Assembly: GCF_014851915.1 (NCBI RefSeq) | Contig: NZ_JACVAP010000001.1 | Coordinates: 310,001-374,000 of the forward strand | DNA length: 64,000 bases | Source of the DNA: Xanthomonas sp. XNM01 | GTDB taxonomy: Bacteria; Pseudomonadota; Gammaproteobacteria; Xanthomonadales; Xanthomonadaceae | Direction of reading: 5' to 3' | Part shown: positions 41,740-49,499 of the stretch, one piece after another | Layout of the letters: each line of letters starts with the position of its first letter | Position numbering within the stretch: the stretch's first letter is position 1 | Position numbers and translations under genes: made by a program | The notes under the pieces: generated by a model | Database searches by the model: none | What the model saw: only the letters and a program-made list of their open reading frames with translations | Told to the model about the DNA's origin: nothing

Positions 41740-42319
41740 ATCGATTGTCCTCACCGTGCCGGGTCACCCTACATCGGAGGACGAGCTGCGGTGTGAATGT
41801 CGATTGGATAATGTGAATTCAGTGCGTTCTGCTCCAGGCCAGAATGAGGTCGTCACGATGGCTGCTATGAGTGTTCCCGGGAATCTGCGGTTCTTTTGTG
41901 GGATGAATGCACGCATGTAGACATTGATCGTACGGTCGTTGACCTCCAGCACGATGTCCGGGTTGAGGATCGACACACCCTCCGGAATGTCCTCGCGTGG
42001 AACCCTGTGCAGGATCAGGTGGTCCTTGAAGATCGCGCCGATGTCGACCTCGGTCTCGTGCTGCACACCGTCGCGCGAGCGCCAGCGGACCGTGGCGGGT
42101 GGCGGAAAACCGAGAACGCCGAGATAGCCTGCGTCGAGATTTCCCGGGTATTTCGCTCCTATCGATTCGGACGAAATCTGCAGCTCCTCATCCGGTTCGG
42201 ACCTGGAATAGCCTCCGTAGCGGATCGTGCATCCATATGTCGAATAACAGAACGCCCCGAAGTTGTGCTGCACGAACTTCGGTGGCCAGTCGGCCACGGT
42301 GTTGTCGGCCGGTCGCGAG
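41117..42319. repeat. Tandem gene duplication within the immunity genes
   Basis: About 490 bases (roughly 41117-41607) are repeated at an offset of 712 bases (roughly 41829-42319) with few substitutions. The copies cover most of the two lipoprotein genes but not their leaders. It looks like a fairly recent duplication or gene conversion. Confidence 0.8.
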
Positions 42320-42447
42320 TCGGCGGCAGGCTGCATGTGGAGGGTCTTTGGCGGGATGGCGCCACATCCGGCCAGCAGCATCGCCGCGGCGATGGCCACA
42401 CAGGTCCGGAAGCTGTGGCGTATGGCGGCGGCATGTCGATCGTCCAT
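41764..42447 (-). CDS. Lipoprotein, probable immunity protein (copy B, shifted C-terminus)
   Basis: 227 residues from ATG 42445-42447 (GGAG seven bases upstream), with lipobox LLAGC. The body matches copy A nearly residue for residue up to MRAFIP, about residue 180. There a one-base loss (near 41891-41901) changes the frame, replacing the shared end (DDLILAWS-type) with an unrelated 45-residue tail that contains VTTSFWPG and a Ser/His-rich end. Reading copy B in copy A's frame gives the same C-terminus and a stop at the same place, so copy B is the altered one. It may still protect, or be decaying. It is the first gene of the three-gene unit. Confidence 0.72.
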   Translation of the reverse strand: MDDRHAAAIRHSFRTCVAIAAAMLLAGCGAIPPKTLHMQPAADSRPADNTVADWPPKFVQHNFGAFCYSTYGCTIRYGGYSRSEPDEELQISSESIGAKYPGNLDAGYLGVLGFPPPATVRWRSRDGVQHETEVDIGAIFKDHLILHRVPREDIPEGVSILNPDIVLEVNDRTINVYMRAFIPQKNRRFPGTLIAAIVTTSFWPGAERTEFTLSNRHSHRSSSSDVG

Positions 42448-42651
42448 CGTTGCGCTCCGTTGCGATGCTGGTAATGCCAGCGCATGCGTGCTTTCAGGAT
42501 GGTGATGCCCGGTCCTCGTCCGCTACTCCGGTCATCGTCCGACGTTGCCACGCGCGTCTGCACAGCCCGCTCGCGCCGATCCGTGGACGCTGCACCTCGG
42601 GCGGAGCACCGCATCAGGGACGGCTGCGGTGCCCTTGGCGCTGGAGCGCGG

Positions 42652-43209
42652 TCAGGCCTTGCGGCGTTCGTGCCGCCACAGCACTTCACCGTGGCCGTCG
42701 GCGCGGGCCAGCACCCGGGCCAGGACGAACAGCAGGTCGGACAGCCGGTTCAGGTACTGCAGCGCTTCACCGCGCACCGGCTCGACGCGCGCCAGTGCGA
42801 CGGTTTCGCGTTCGGCGCGGCGCACGATGGTGCGGGCCAGATGGCAGCGGGCCGCGGCCTCGCCACCGGCCGGCAGGATGAAATCCTTCAGAGGTGGCAG
42901 GTCGGCGTTGTGCAGGTCCAGGTGGTGTTCCAGCGCGTCGACGTCGTCGCTGGAGATTGCGGCGTGGCCGGGGATGCACAGCTCGCCGCCGAGGTCGAAC
43001 AGCTGGTGCTGGACCGCGGTCAGCAGGTCGCGGACCGGCGCCGGCACCGAGGGTGCGGCCAGGACCACGCCGATCGCGGAGTTGGCCTCGTCGACCGTGC
43101 CGTAGGCGGCCACGCGCAGGGCGTCCTTGCCGGTGCGGCTGCCATCGCCGAGCCCCGTGCTGCCATCGTCGCCGGTGCGGGTGTAGATCTTCGAGAGGCG
43201 GTTGCCCAT
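42652..43209 (-). CDS. PduO-type cob(I)alamin adenosyltransferase
   Basis: ATP:cob(I)alamin adenosyltransferase that makes adenosylcobalamin from reduced B12, 185 residues. The ATP-binding N-terminus is MGNRLSKIYTRTGDDGSTGLG, then RVAAYGTVDEANSAIG. The C-terminal motif is LPAGGEAAARCHLARTIVRRAERE with the conserved R-x-x-x-R-R-A-E helix and LNRLSDLLFVLAR. These identify the PduO/MMAB family. An upstream gene on the same strand, a small membrane protein, ends 22 bases away. The organism therefore uses B12, probably imported. Confidence 0.93.
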   Translation of the reverse strand: MGNRLSKIYTRTGDDGSTGLGDGSRTGKDALRVAAYGTVDEANSAIGVVLAAPSVPAPVRDLLTAVQHQLFDLGGELCIPGHAAISSDDVDALEHHLDLHNADLPPLKDFILPAGGEAAARCHLARTIVRRAERETVALARVEPVRGEALQYLNRLSDLLFVLARVLARADGHGEVLWRHERRKA

Positions 43210-43231
43210 GGCGTCGCTCCGCGCTGGGCGC

Positions 43232-43831
43232 TCAGTGTGCGGTGCGGTCGCCGCCGTGCAGCAGCGGCGCCATGCGTTCGGCGGCTACCTGCAGCAGCGC
43301 GGCCACGGTCACGTAGCCGGCCGCGGTGACCAGGTAGGGCGGCAGCCAGTCGGTGTAGTTCTTCCACCAGCCGCCCGCGGTCGGCTGGGTGACGCTGTCG
43401 CTGATCCAGTAGAAGCTGCCCTGGGCGATGAAATGGCAGGCCACCACCGACACCGTCAGCGCGGCGGCCAGCCGACCCAGCGCTTCCCAGCTGGCGCCGT
43501 GGTAATGGCGCCGCAGCCAGGCGCCGCCCAGCCACAGCACGCCGTAGGCCGCGGCCAGGCACCAGTAGGCCGGCGAGACGCAGTAGTGGCTCCAGAAGTC
43601 GATGCCCTGGCTGGTGATCGCATACCAGTCCACCGCCACCGCCAGCGCCAACAGCAGCGGGAACGCCCAGCGCCCCCAGCCGCGCAGCTGGAAGCCGGCG
43701 ACGAAGAACGCCGCCCACGACGCGTCCGGGATCGAGAAGTGATCGAACAGGTGCACGCGGGTGGCGCAGATCAGCAGCATCAGCACCAGCAGCAGGAAGA
43801 CGCGTTGGGTGGTGGCGGTCATGGCGGCCAT
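43232..43831 (-). CDS. Six-helix membrane protein next to the adenosyltransferase
   Basis: 199 residues with about five to six membrane helices: RVFLLLVLMLLICATRVHLF, ASWAAFFVAGFQLRGWGRW, FPLLLALAVAVDWYAI, AYWCLAAAYGVLWLGGAWL, AALTVSVVACHFIAQGSFYW and YLVTAAGYVTVAALLQVAAE. It belongs to no family I can name with certainty. Charged loops are few and there are conserved-looking His residues (HDHFSIPD, HYCVSPA, HFIAQGS). It precedes the cobalamin adenosyltransferase by 22 bases on the same strand, so a part in cobalamin or cobalt handling is suggested by context only. An in-frame ATG at 43822 is an alternative start. Confidence 0.75.
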   Translation of the reverse strand: MAAMTATTQRVFLLLVLMLLICATRVHLFDHFSIPDASWAAFFVAGFQLRGWGRWAFPLLLALAVAVDWYAITSQGIDFWSHYCVSPAYWCLAAAYGVLWLGGAWLRRHYHGASWEALGRLAAALTVSVVACHFIAQGSFYWISDSVTQPTAGGWWKNYTDWLPPYLVTAAGYVTVAALLQVAAERMAPLLHGGDRTAH

Positions 43832-44034
43832 CGCAGGAAGCAGGGTGCGGCCATTCTAGGCGTTCATGGTCCGGACCGCAGGAGGGAGGGCGCGGGTCGG
43901 GCGGCGGCGAGGTTCCGCGACCGCACGCGCTCGCTCGCGGGAGGTCGGGCTTGCCGGTCCGTGGCATGTCCAGCGACGCGGCCCGGCGGGATGGCGGCGC
44001 ACGGAACCGCAGGGCGGGCGCGTATCATGGCGCG

Positions 44035-45234
44035 ATGATCCGACAACACGACGTGCTCATCGTCGGCGGCGGCCTGGTCGGCGCCAGCCTGGCGATCGCC
44101 CTGGACGCGCTGGACCTGGACGTGGCCCTGGTCGAGGCGACGCCGCCCGGCGAGCTGCCGGCCGTGTTCGACCAGCGCAACCTCAGCCTGGCCGCGGCCT
44201 CGATCAACGCACTCGACGCATTGGGCGTGACCGCGCTGCTGCGCGCGCCGACCGGACCGATCCAGCGCATCCACGTCAGCCGCGCCGGCGATTTCGGCAG
44301 CGTGCGGCTGGAGGCGTCCGACTACGGACGCGAGGCCTTCGGCCGGGTGGTGGTCGCACGCGATTTCGGCGAGGCGCTGGAAGCGCGGCTGGCGCAGCTG
44401 CCGCGACTGGCCCGCTACCGCCCGGCCCGCTTCACCGGGCTGGGTGAGCAGAGCGATGGTGCGCGCGAGGTGCTGCTCGACACCGTCGAGGGACCGCTGC
44501 GACTGCGCAGCCGCCTGCTGGTCGCGGCCGATGGCACCCGCAGCGCCCTGCGCGACGCGCTGGACATCGGCGCGCGCAGCCATGATTACGGCCAGACCCT
44601 GTTCGTCGCGCGTGTGCGCGGCGAACGCGCGCCGGATGGCACCGCCTGGGAGCGCTTCACCGACAGCGGCCCGACCGCGCTGCTGCCGCGTGGCGACCGC
44701 CATTACGGCGTCGTGCATGGCGTGCCGACCGAGCAGGCCGCACAGGTGGCCGCGCTCGATGAAGCCGGCTGGCTGGCCCGCCTGCAGCAGGTGTTCGGCT
44801 GGCGCGCCGGCCGCTTCCTCGCCTCGGGCGAGCGCAGCGCGTATCCACTGGCGTCCTGCATCGCCGACGCGACCATCGCGCCGCGCGCGGTGCTGCTGGG
44901 CAATGCGGCGCAGACGATCCATCCGGTCGGTGCGCAGGGCTTCAACCTGGGCCTGCGCGATGCGCTGACCCTGGCCGAGCTGCTGCGCGGACACGCGGCC
45001 GATCCTGGCGACACTGCGCTGCTGCAGCGCCATGCCGAGCGCCGCCGCGAAGACCGCGAGCGCACGCTGGCCTTTTCCGATGGCCTGGCAAGGATCACCG
45101 GCAATCGGTCGCCGCTGCTGCGGCCGCTGCGCAGCCTGGGCCTGGTCGCGGCCGACCGCGCCGGCTGGGTGCAGTCGATGCTGGTCGGCGGCGCGATGGG
45201 TTTCCGCGGCGACGTGCCGGAGCTGTGCCGATGA
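44035..45234 (+). CDS. ubiH: 2-octaprenyl-6-methoxyphenyl hydroxylase UbiH
   Basis: FAD monooxygenase of ubiquinone synthesis, 399 residues from ATG 44035. The FAD-binding motif is DVLIVGGGLVGASLAIALDA, followed by LVEATPPGELPAVFDQRNLS, the arginine-containing substrate loop (RNLSLAAASINAL), the DG motif VAADGTRSALRDAL near residue 165, and the second FAD motif LLGNAAQTIHPVGAQGFNLGLRD (GD-like) near 290. It ends CR just in front of the next hydroxylase gene, overlapping it as ATGA. The pair follows the enteric ubiH-visC order. Confidence 0.9.
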   Translation: MIRQHDVLIVGGGLVGASLAIALDALDLDVALVEATPPGELPAVFDQRNLSLAAASINALDALGVTALLRAPTGPIQRIHVSRAGDFGSVRLEASDYGREAFGRVVVARDFGEALEARLAQLPRLARYRPARFTGLGEQSDGAREVLLDTVEGPLRLRSRLLVAADGTRSALRDALDIGARSHDYGQTLFVARVRGERAPDGTAWERFTDSGPTALLPRGDRHYGVVHGVPTEQAAQVAALDEAGWLARLQQVFGWRAGRFLASGERSAYPLASCIADATIAPRAVLLGNAAQTIHPVGAQGFNLGLRDALTLAELLRGHAADPGDTALLQRHAERRREDRERTLAFSDGLARITGNRSPLLRPLRSLGLVAADRAGWVQSMLVGGAMGFRGDVPELCR

Positions 45235-46415
45235 GCCGCCAGCGTCTGGACGCGGTGATCGTCGGCGGTGGTGTGGTCGGCGCGGCCACCGCGCTCGGCC
45301 TGGCCCGCGCCGGTCTGCAGGTCGCGCTGGTCGAAGCACGCGCGCCGCGCGCGTGGTCGCTGCAGCAGCCGGACCTGCGCGTGTACGCGCTGGCGCCGGA
45401 CAACGCGGCGCTGCTGCAGGCACTGGGCGTGTGGCCGGCGATCCTGTCCGCACGCGCGCAGCCGTACCGGCGGATGCGGGTCTGGGATGCCGCCTGCGAC
45501 CGCGCCGAGGGCGAGCTGGTGTTCGACGCCGACCGTTTCGGCCGCGGCGAACTGGGCTGGATCGTCGAGAACGACCTGCTGGTCGACCGGCTGTGGGCCG
45601 CGCTGCCGGGCGCTGGCGTGCAGCTGCATTGCCCGGCGACGGTCGAGGCGCTGGAACAGGACGCCGGCGGCGTGCGCCTGCGCCTGGACGATGGGCGCCG
45701 GCTGGAAGCGCGCGTCGCGGTCGCGGCTGATGGCGGCGCCTCGGCGCTGCGCCGATTGGCCGGGTTCGACCTGGATGCGCAGGCCTATGGGCAGCGCGGC
45801 GTGGTCGCCTTCGTCCAGACCGGCGCCCCGCATGCCGACACCGCGTGGCAGCGTTTCCTGCCGACCGGGCCGCTGGCCGTGCTGCCGTTCACCGAAGCCC
45901 GCAGCTCGATCGTCTGGACCCTGCCGGAGGACGAGGCCCAGCGCATCGCCGCGCTGGACGACGACGCGTTCGCGCGCGAGCTGACCAATGCGTTCGCCGC
46001 GCGGCTGGGACCGATCCGGCCGCTGTCGCCGCGGGTCGGTTTTCCGCTGCGGCTGCAGTTCGCCCACGGCTTCGTGCGTGGCCGGGTGCTGCTGGTCGGC
46101 GATGCGGCGCATGTGGTGCATCCGCTGGCCGGGCAGGGCGTGAATCTGGGGCTGCGCGACGTGGCCGCCCTGTTGGAGCAGGTCCGCGATGCGCAGGCGC
46201 GTCGCGCCGACTGGACCGCGCCGCACCGGCTGCGGCGCTGGGCGCAGGCCCGGCGCAGCGATGCGGTGGTGTCGGGTCGCGCCTTCGATGGGATCAACCG
46301 GCTGTACTCGAACGCGGCGCTGCCGGCGACCCTGCTGCGCGGCCCGCTGCTCGGCCTTGCAGGCCGGCTGCCGCCGCTGGCGCGCGCGCTGTGGGGGCAT
46401 GCGGCCGGGGTGTGA
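45231..46415 (+). CDS. UbiH/UbiF/UbiI family ubiquinone hydroxylase
   Basis: Second FAD monooxygenase of the ubiquinone-hydroxylase family, 394 residues from ATG 45231, which overlaps the ubiH stop by four bases (ATGA). The FAD motif is DAVIVGGGVVGAATALGLAR, then LVEARAPR, VYALAPDNAALLQALGVW, VAADGGASALRRLAG and LLVGDAAHVVHPLAGQGVNLGLRD. By position it should be VisC/UbiI, hydroxylating at C5, but family members are hard to separate by eye. Both genes are probably translated from one mRNA. Confidence 0.9.
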   Translation: MSRQRLDAVIVGGGVVGAATALGLARAGLQVALVEARAPRAWSLQQPDLRVYALAPDNAALLQALGVWPAILSARAQPYRRMRVWDAACDRAEGELVFDADRFGRGELGWIVENDLLVDRLWAALPGAGVQLHCPATVEALEQDAGGVRLRLDDGRRLEARVAVAADGGASALRRLAGFDLDAQAYGQRGVVAFVQTGAPHADTAWQRFLPTGPLAVLPFTEARSSIVWTLPEDEAQRIAALDDDAFARELTNAFAARLGPIRPLSPRVGFPLRLQFAHGFVRGRVLLVGDAAHVVHPLAGQGVNLGLRDVAALLEQVRDAQARRADWTAPHRLRRWAQARRSDAVVSGRAFDGINRLYSNAALPATLLRGPLLGLAGRLPPLARALWGHAAGV

Positions 46416-46595
46416 GGCTGGACGCGGCCGGTCGGAGCCGGCTTTCCCAGGGGCGCATCCCTCGGGCGCAGCGTGGGGCGTCGGCCCACCGCTGTCGCGG
46501 TGCAGGCGATTCAGCGTCGTTGCGTCGTGTGGGATGCCGATGCCATCGCAGTCGGCAGGACCAGCGTGATGCGTCGCACCAGAGGCCGGTCGCGG

Positions 46596-46616
46596 CGTGA
46601 TGCCAGGGGCATCACG
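46596..46616 (-). terminator. Terminator-like hairpin after the EF-hand gene
   Basis: Perfect 9-bp stem CGTGATGCC / GGCATCACG with a 3-base loop, 25 bases past the stop codon of the EF-hand gene on its strand. The following sequence has no T tract. Confidence 0.5.
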
Positions 46617-46640
46617 GGCGGACGCCCTCCACGCCGCACC

Positions 46641-47021
46641 TCAGCGGATCCAGCCGGACAGTTCCTCGCGGCTCAGACGGCCGTCGTTGTCGGCATCCAC
46701 CGCGCGGAACTCGGCCGACAAGGTCGGATGATCGGCGACCTCGGTGCGGCTCAGGTAACCGTCGCCGTTCGCGTCCAGCGCGTCGAAGTCGATCCGGTAC
46801 TCGCCCTGCACGCTGTCGGGCTCGAACGAACGCACGATGTACTTCTGGTCGTGGCCGGCGTCGATCACCTGCATCCCGGTCTGGCGCTGGATCGGCTGGC
46901 TGGACGGCGCTGGATCCAGCGCCGGCGGCAGCGGCAGGGTGCTGGCCTGGGCCAGCGCGGCGTCGCCGGCCACCAACAGCAGGACGCCGGTCAGCAGGCA
47001 GGGCAGAGCGGTCGGTCGCAT
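46641..47021 (-). CDS. Exported EF-hand calcium-binding protein
   Basis: 126 residues from ATG 47019-47021. The signal peptide is PTALPCLLTGVLLLVAGDAALAQA. Two EF-hand loops near the C-terminus read DANGDGYLSRTE and DADNDGRLSREE, matching the DxDxDG...E calcium-loop pattern (positions 1, 3, 5, 12). A Pro-rich linker precedes them. Periplasmic or secreted calcium sensor or structural proteins of this sort are frequent in xanthomonads. Start upstream is open in the frame, but the leader identifies this ATG. It is a single-gene unit with a hairpin after it. Confidence 0.8.
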   Translation of the reverse strand: MRPTALPCLLTGVLLLVAGDAALAQASTLPLPPALDPAPSSQPIQRQTGMQVIDAGHDQKYIVRSFEPDSVQGEYRIDFDALDANGDGYLSRTEVADHPTLSAEFRAVDADNDGRLSREELSGWIR

Positions 47022-47623
47022 GCATTCACCATCATGAAAACGTGACGCCAGCGTAGGGGCGCTGCGGTGAAGAGTGCTTGAACCGCCGCTTTCGGCGTCG
47101 TGCGTGGCGTGGTGGATGGATGGCGGGCGGCGTCGGAGCGCAGATGCGTCACCGCCAGCCGGGAAGCTCCGTGCTCGTGCGCCGGACGCGCGTGCGCCGG
47201 GTGGACGCCGCTGTCCTCGACCACGACTGCAGGCCGAGTCCCAGCGGTTGTCGTGATCCAGGTTGCTCGAGCCTTCCGGGTACACGGAGTCAGGCGCGTC
47301 TCGTTCGATCATGCTCATCGCCACGAAGGGCGCGCAGTCGCGGCGCAACGTTGAAGAGCGCACGCGATCGCATCCCCGATGCCCCGCCTGTTCCCGCTTC
47401 GGTGGCCGATCTGCGGCTCTGGCGAGGTCCCGACGTCGCGTACCTTCGGAAGCTGCAGCCCGCGTGCTCGCGTTGGATGAAGAAACGACGTGGCCGAGCC
47501 AGCCGGCGCGCACCGCGTCGCGCATCCGCGGGCGTAGCGGCGTGAACGCATGCCGCCGCATCACTTCACGACTGGTGGCGGCATCTCATTCCGCGTGCCG
47601 ACACCGCGGCGGACCGCGTCGGA
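47022..47623. other. Intergenic region, 602 bases
   Basis: Longest gene-free stretch in the window. The minus strand stays open for long parts, but no start, ribosome-binding site or product pattern supports a gene, and the reading is rich in Arg, Ser and Ala as in shadow frames. One stretch (about 47375-47415), whose minus-strand translation reads PPKREQAG, looks like a repeat I have seen near Xanthomonadaceae genes; not checked. Confidence 0.35.
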
Positions 47624-48343
47624 TCAGGGCAGGAACGGAAACACCACCTTCAGCAGTCCGCGCAGCGCGGATTCGGCGCTACCGGCCACCGCCCGGGCGC
47701 CGAGGCCGTTGAGCGCGGCACGCACGTCGGTCCAGCCGATCGCGGTCACGTCCTTGCGCAGCAGCTCGGCCAGTTCCTGCGAGGCCGGCGCCAGCGGCTT
47801 CAGCGATGCGATCACCGCCTGCGTATCGGGCTGCAGGAAGCCGCCGCGCTCGGCCAGGGCGACCAGCGTGTCGAAATGCACCGCCAGCACTTCGCGGTTG
47901 CGCTCGTACACCGGCAGGGCGCCGACATCGAGGATGGCCTGTTCGAACTGCTGGCGGTCGTCGGGATGCTCGATCCGCACGGCGAGGAAGCCCTCCTTGC
48001 GGCTGCGCTCGCTGACGTGGCGGGTGCCGGCGCGCAGGTTCTCGGCGGACAGGACGTAGGCGAGGATCCGCTGCAGCGCGACGTCGGCCGGTTCGGCCAC
48101 CAGCTGCCGCCAGCGCGCATAGCCATCGCGGCGCAACGCGCGCAGCCTGGCCGGGGTCACCCGCAGGCGTGCGGCGGCGGCATGGTTGGTCGAGCCGCGG
48201 TCGATCGCGCCGTCGCGTTCGAGCAGCACGAACACCAGCAGCTCCAGGTCGCGCTTGCTCAGCGAGCCGAAGCCCTGCAGCTGGGTCTGGCGCAGGAATT
48301 CGCTGGCGAAGGCCGCGGGGTCGTTCAGTTCGATGGTCTGCAT
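47624..48343 (-). CDS. Unrecognised protein with HTH-like N-terminal module
   Basis: 239 residues from ATG 48341-48343. The first 80 residues suggest a winged-helix or helical adaptor: QLQGFGSLSKRDLELLVFVL, then ARLRVTPARLRALRRDGYAR. This G-SLSK-RDLE-LL-F-LL pattern followed by VT-RLR-LR recurs in uncharacterised proteins I recall from several phyla, but I cannot name the family. The middle (RHVSERSRKEGFLAVRIEHP, residues 100-150) is charged, and the last 15 residues (ALRGLLKVVFPFLP) are hydrophobic, possibly a membrane-facing end. There is no signal peptide. It stands alone between an empty region and a lactonase gene on the same strand 67 bases upstream. Confidence 0.72.
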   Translation of the reverse strand: MQTIELNDPAAFASEFLRQTQLQGFGSLSKRDLELLVFVLLERDGAIDRGSTNHAAAARLRVTPARLRALRRDGYARWRQLVAEPADVALQRILAYVLSAENLRAGTRHVSERSRKEGFLAVRIEHPDDRQQFEQAILDVGALPVYERNREVLAVHFDTLVALAERGGFLQPDTQAVIASLKPLAPASQELAELLRKDVTAIGWTDVRAALNGLGARAVAGSAESALRGLLKVVFPFLP

Positions 48344-48410
48344 GAGGAGTCTCTTTCCCTGGACGACAGCATGCGCCCATGCGGTTGCACGGGACGAGAC
48401 GGAGCGGCGC

Positions 48411-49415
48411 CTAAGGTGTGATCGGCCGCCCGTATTCGCGTCCGGGACGGTCGCTGCGGAAGGATTCGATCGCGCCGCGGTCCTGCAGGGGCACGTAGAC
48501 CGTGCGTCCGTCGGCGCCTCCGAAGGCGACGTTGGTCGGCCTGGTACCGCGCAGGCGCACCTCGCGCAGCAGCGCGCCGCGCGGCGACACGACGGCGACC
48601 GTGCCGGCACCGTAGCGGGCGATGTACAGGGCGCCGCCGGCATCGCAGCGCATCCCGTCCAGGCCGTGATCGTCGAAGGCGATCAGCAGGCGCTTGCCGG
48701 AAAGGCCGCCGTCGGCGCCGATGTCGTAGGCCCAGATGCGGCGCTGCACGCTCTCGTTGACGTAGAGATGGCGTCCGTCCGGGCTGACCTCGATGCCGTT
48801 GGTCGTGCCCATGCCGGTTTCCAGCAGGTGGGCGGCGCCATCGCGGTCGATCCGCCACAACTGGCCGCTGTCGCTGGACCAGTCCGGGTCGCTGGCGTAG
48901 AGCGTGCCGTCCGGGGCCAGGGCGATGTCGTTGGGCTGGTGCGCGCCAGGCAACCGCGCGTGATGGCTTACCAGGCGCGTGGCCGGGTCGATCCGCAGCA
49001 CCGCGTGGCCGGTGTAATCGGCCACGTAAAGGGTGCCGTCGGTTGCGACGCGGATGCCGTTGCCGGTGCTGCCCTCCGGCAGCGCCACGAACAGGCGGGC
49101 CCGGCCGCTACCGTCGGTGGCGAAGTCGACCGCGCCGATCGTGCCTTCGCGTTCGATGTTGACCGCGTACAGCACGCCGCCGGGGCCGGTGGCCGGTCCT
49201 TCGATGCCGGGGGTGAACACGCCGTCGCCGACGACGTCGCGGGCGACGAACACCGCCTCGCCGTCGTTGTCGGCAAGAGCCGGCGTCGGCGCCAGCATCG
49301 CGGCGATCAGGCACAGGTGGGCAGGGCGGATGGCAGCGTCCTCGCGGAGCGTGATCGCCGGCCAGTGTGCCAGAGCGTGGCGGCCGCATCGCGGCCCGCT
49401 ATGCGCTGGCGGCAT
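48411..49415 (-). CDS. SMP-30/gluconolactonase-like exported protein
   Basis: Six-bladed beta-propeller of the SMP-30/gluconolaconase/LRE type, probably a sugar lactonase in the periplasm. Repeated blades read GGVLYAVNIEREGTIG, NGIRVATDGTLYVADYTGHA, PNDIALAPDGTLYASDPDWS, TNGIEVSPDGRHLYVNESVQ and DGMRCDAGGALYIARYGAGT. The metal-binding Asp/Asn residues of the family are in PNDIALAPDG, TNGIEVSPDG and LDGMRCD. The N-terminus is uncertain: the fold begins near residue 45 after a signal-like stretch (HLCLIAAMLAPTPALA-DN). The first ATG giving that stretch is 49413-49415; a later ATG (49296-49298) would drop it. It is divergent from a Tat-exported dehydrogenase. Confidence 0.78.
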   Translation of the reverse strand: MPPAHSGPRCGRHALAHWPAITLREDAAIRPAHLCLIAAMLAPTPALADNDGEAVFVARDVVGDGVFTPGIEGPATGPGGVLYAVNIEREGTIGAVDFATDGSGRARLFVALPEGSTGNGIRVATDGTLYVADYTGHAVLRIDPATRLVSHHARLPGAHQPNDIALAPDGTLYASDPDWSSDSGQLWRIDRDGAAHLLETGMGTTNGIEVSPDGRHLYVNESVQRRIWAYDIGADGGLSGKRLLIAFDDHGLDGMRCDAGGALYIARYGAGTVAVVSPRGALLREVRLRGTRPTNVAFGGADGRTVYVPLQDRGAIESFRSDRPGREYGRPITP

Positions 49416-49499
49416 GGATCGATGACGCAATGCGGGATTGTCCGCACCGGGCATGCGGGCTAAGGTCGGCGGCGGTCCGTTTCCGTCGGGAGGTCGCAG

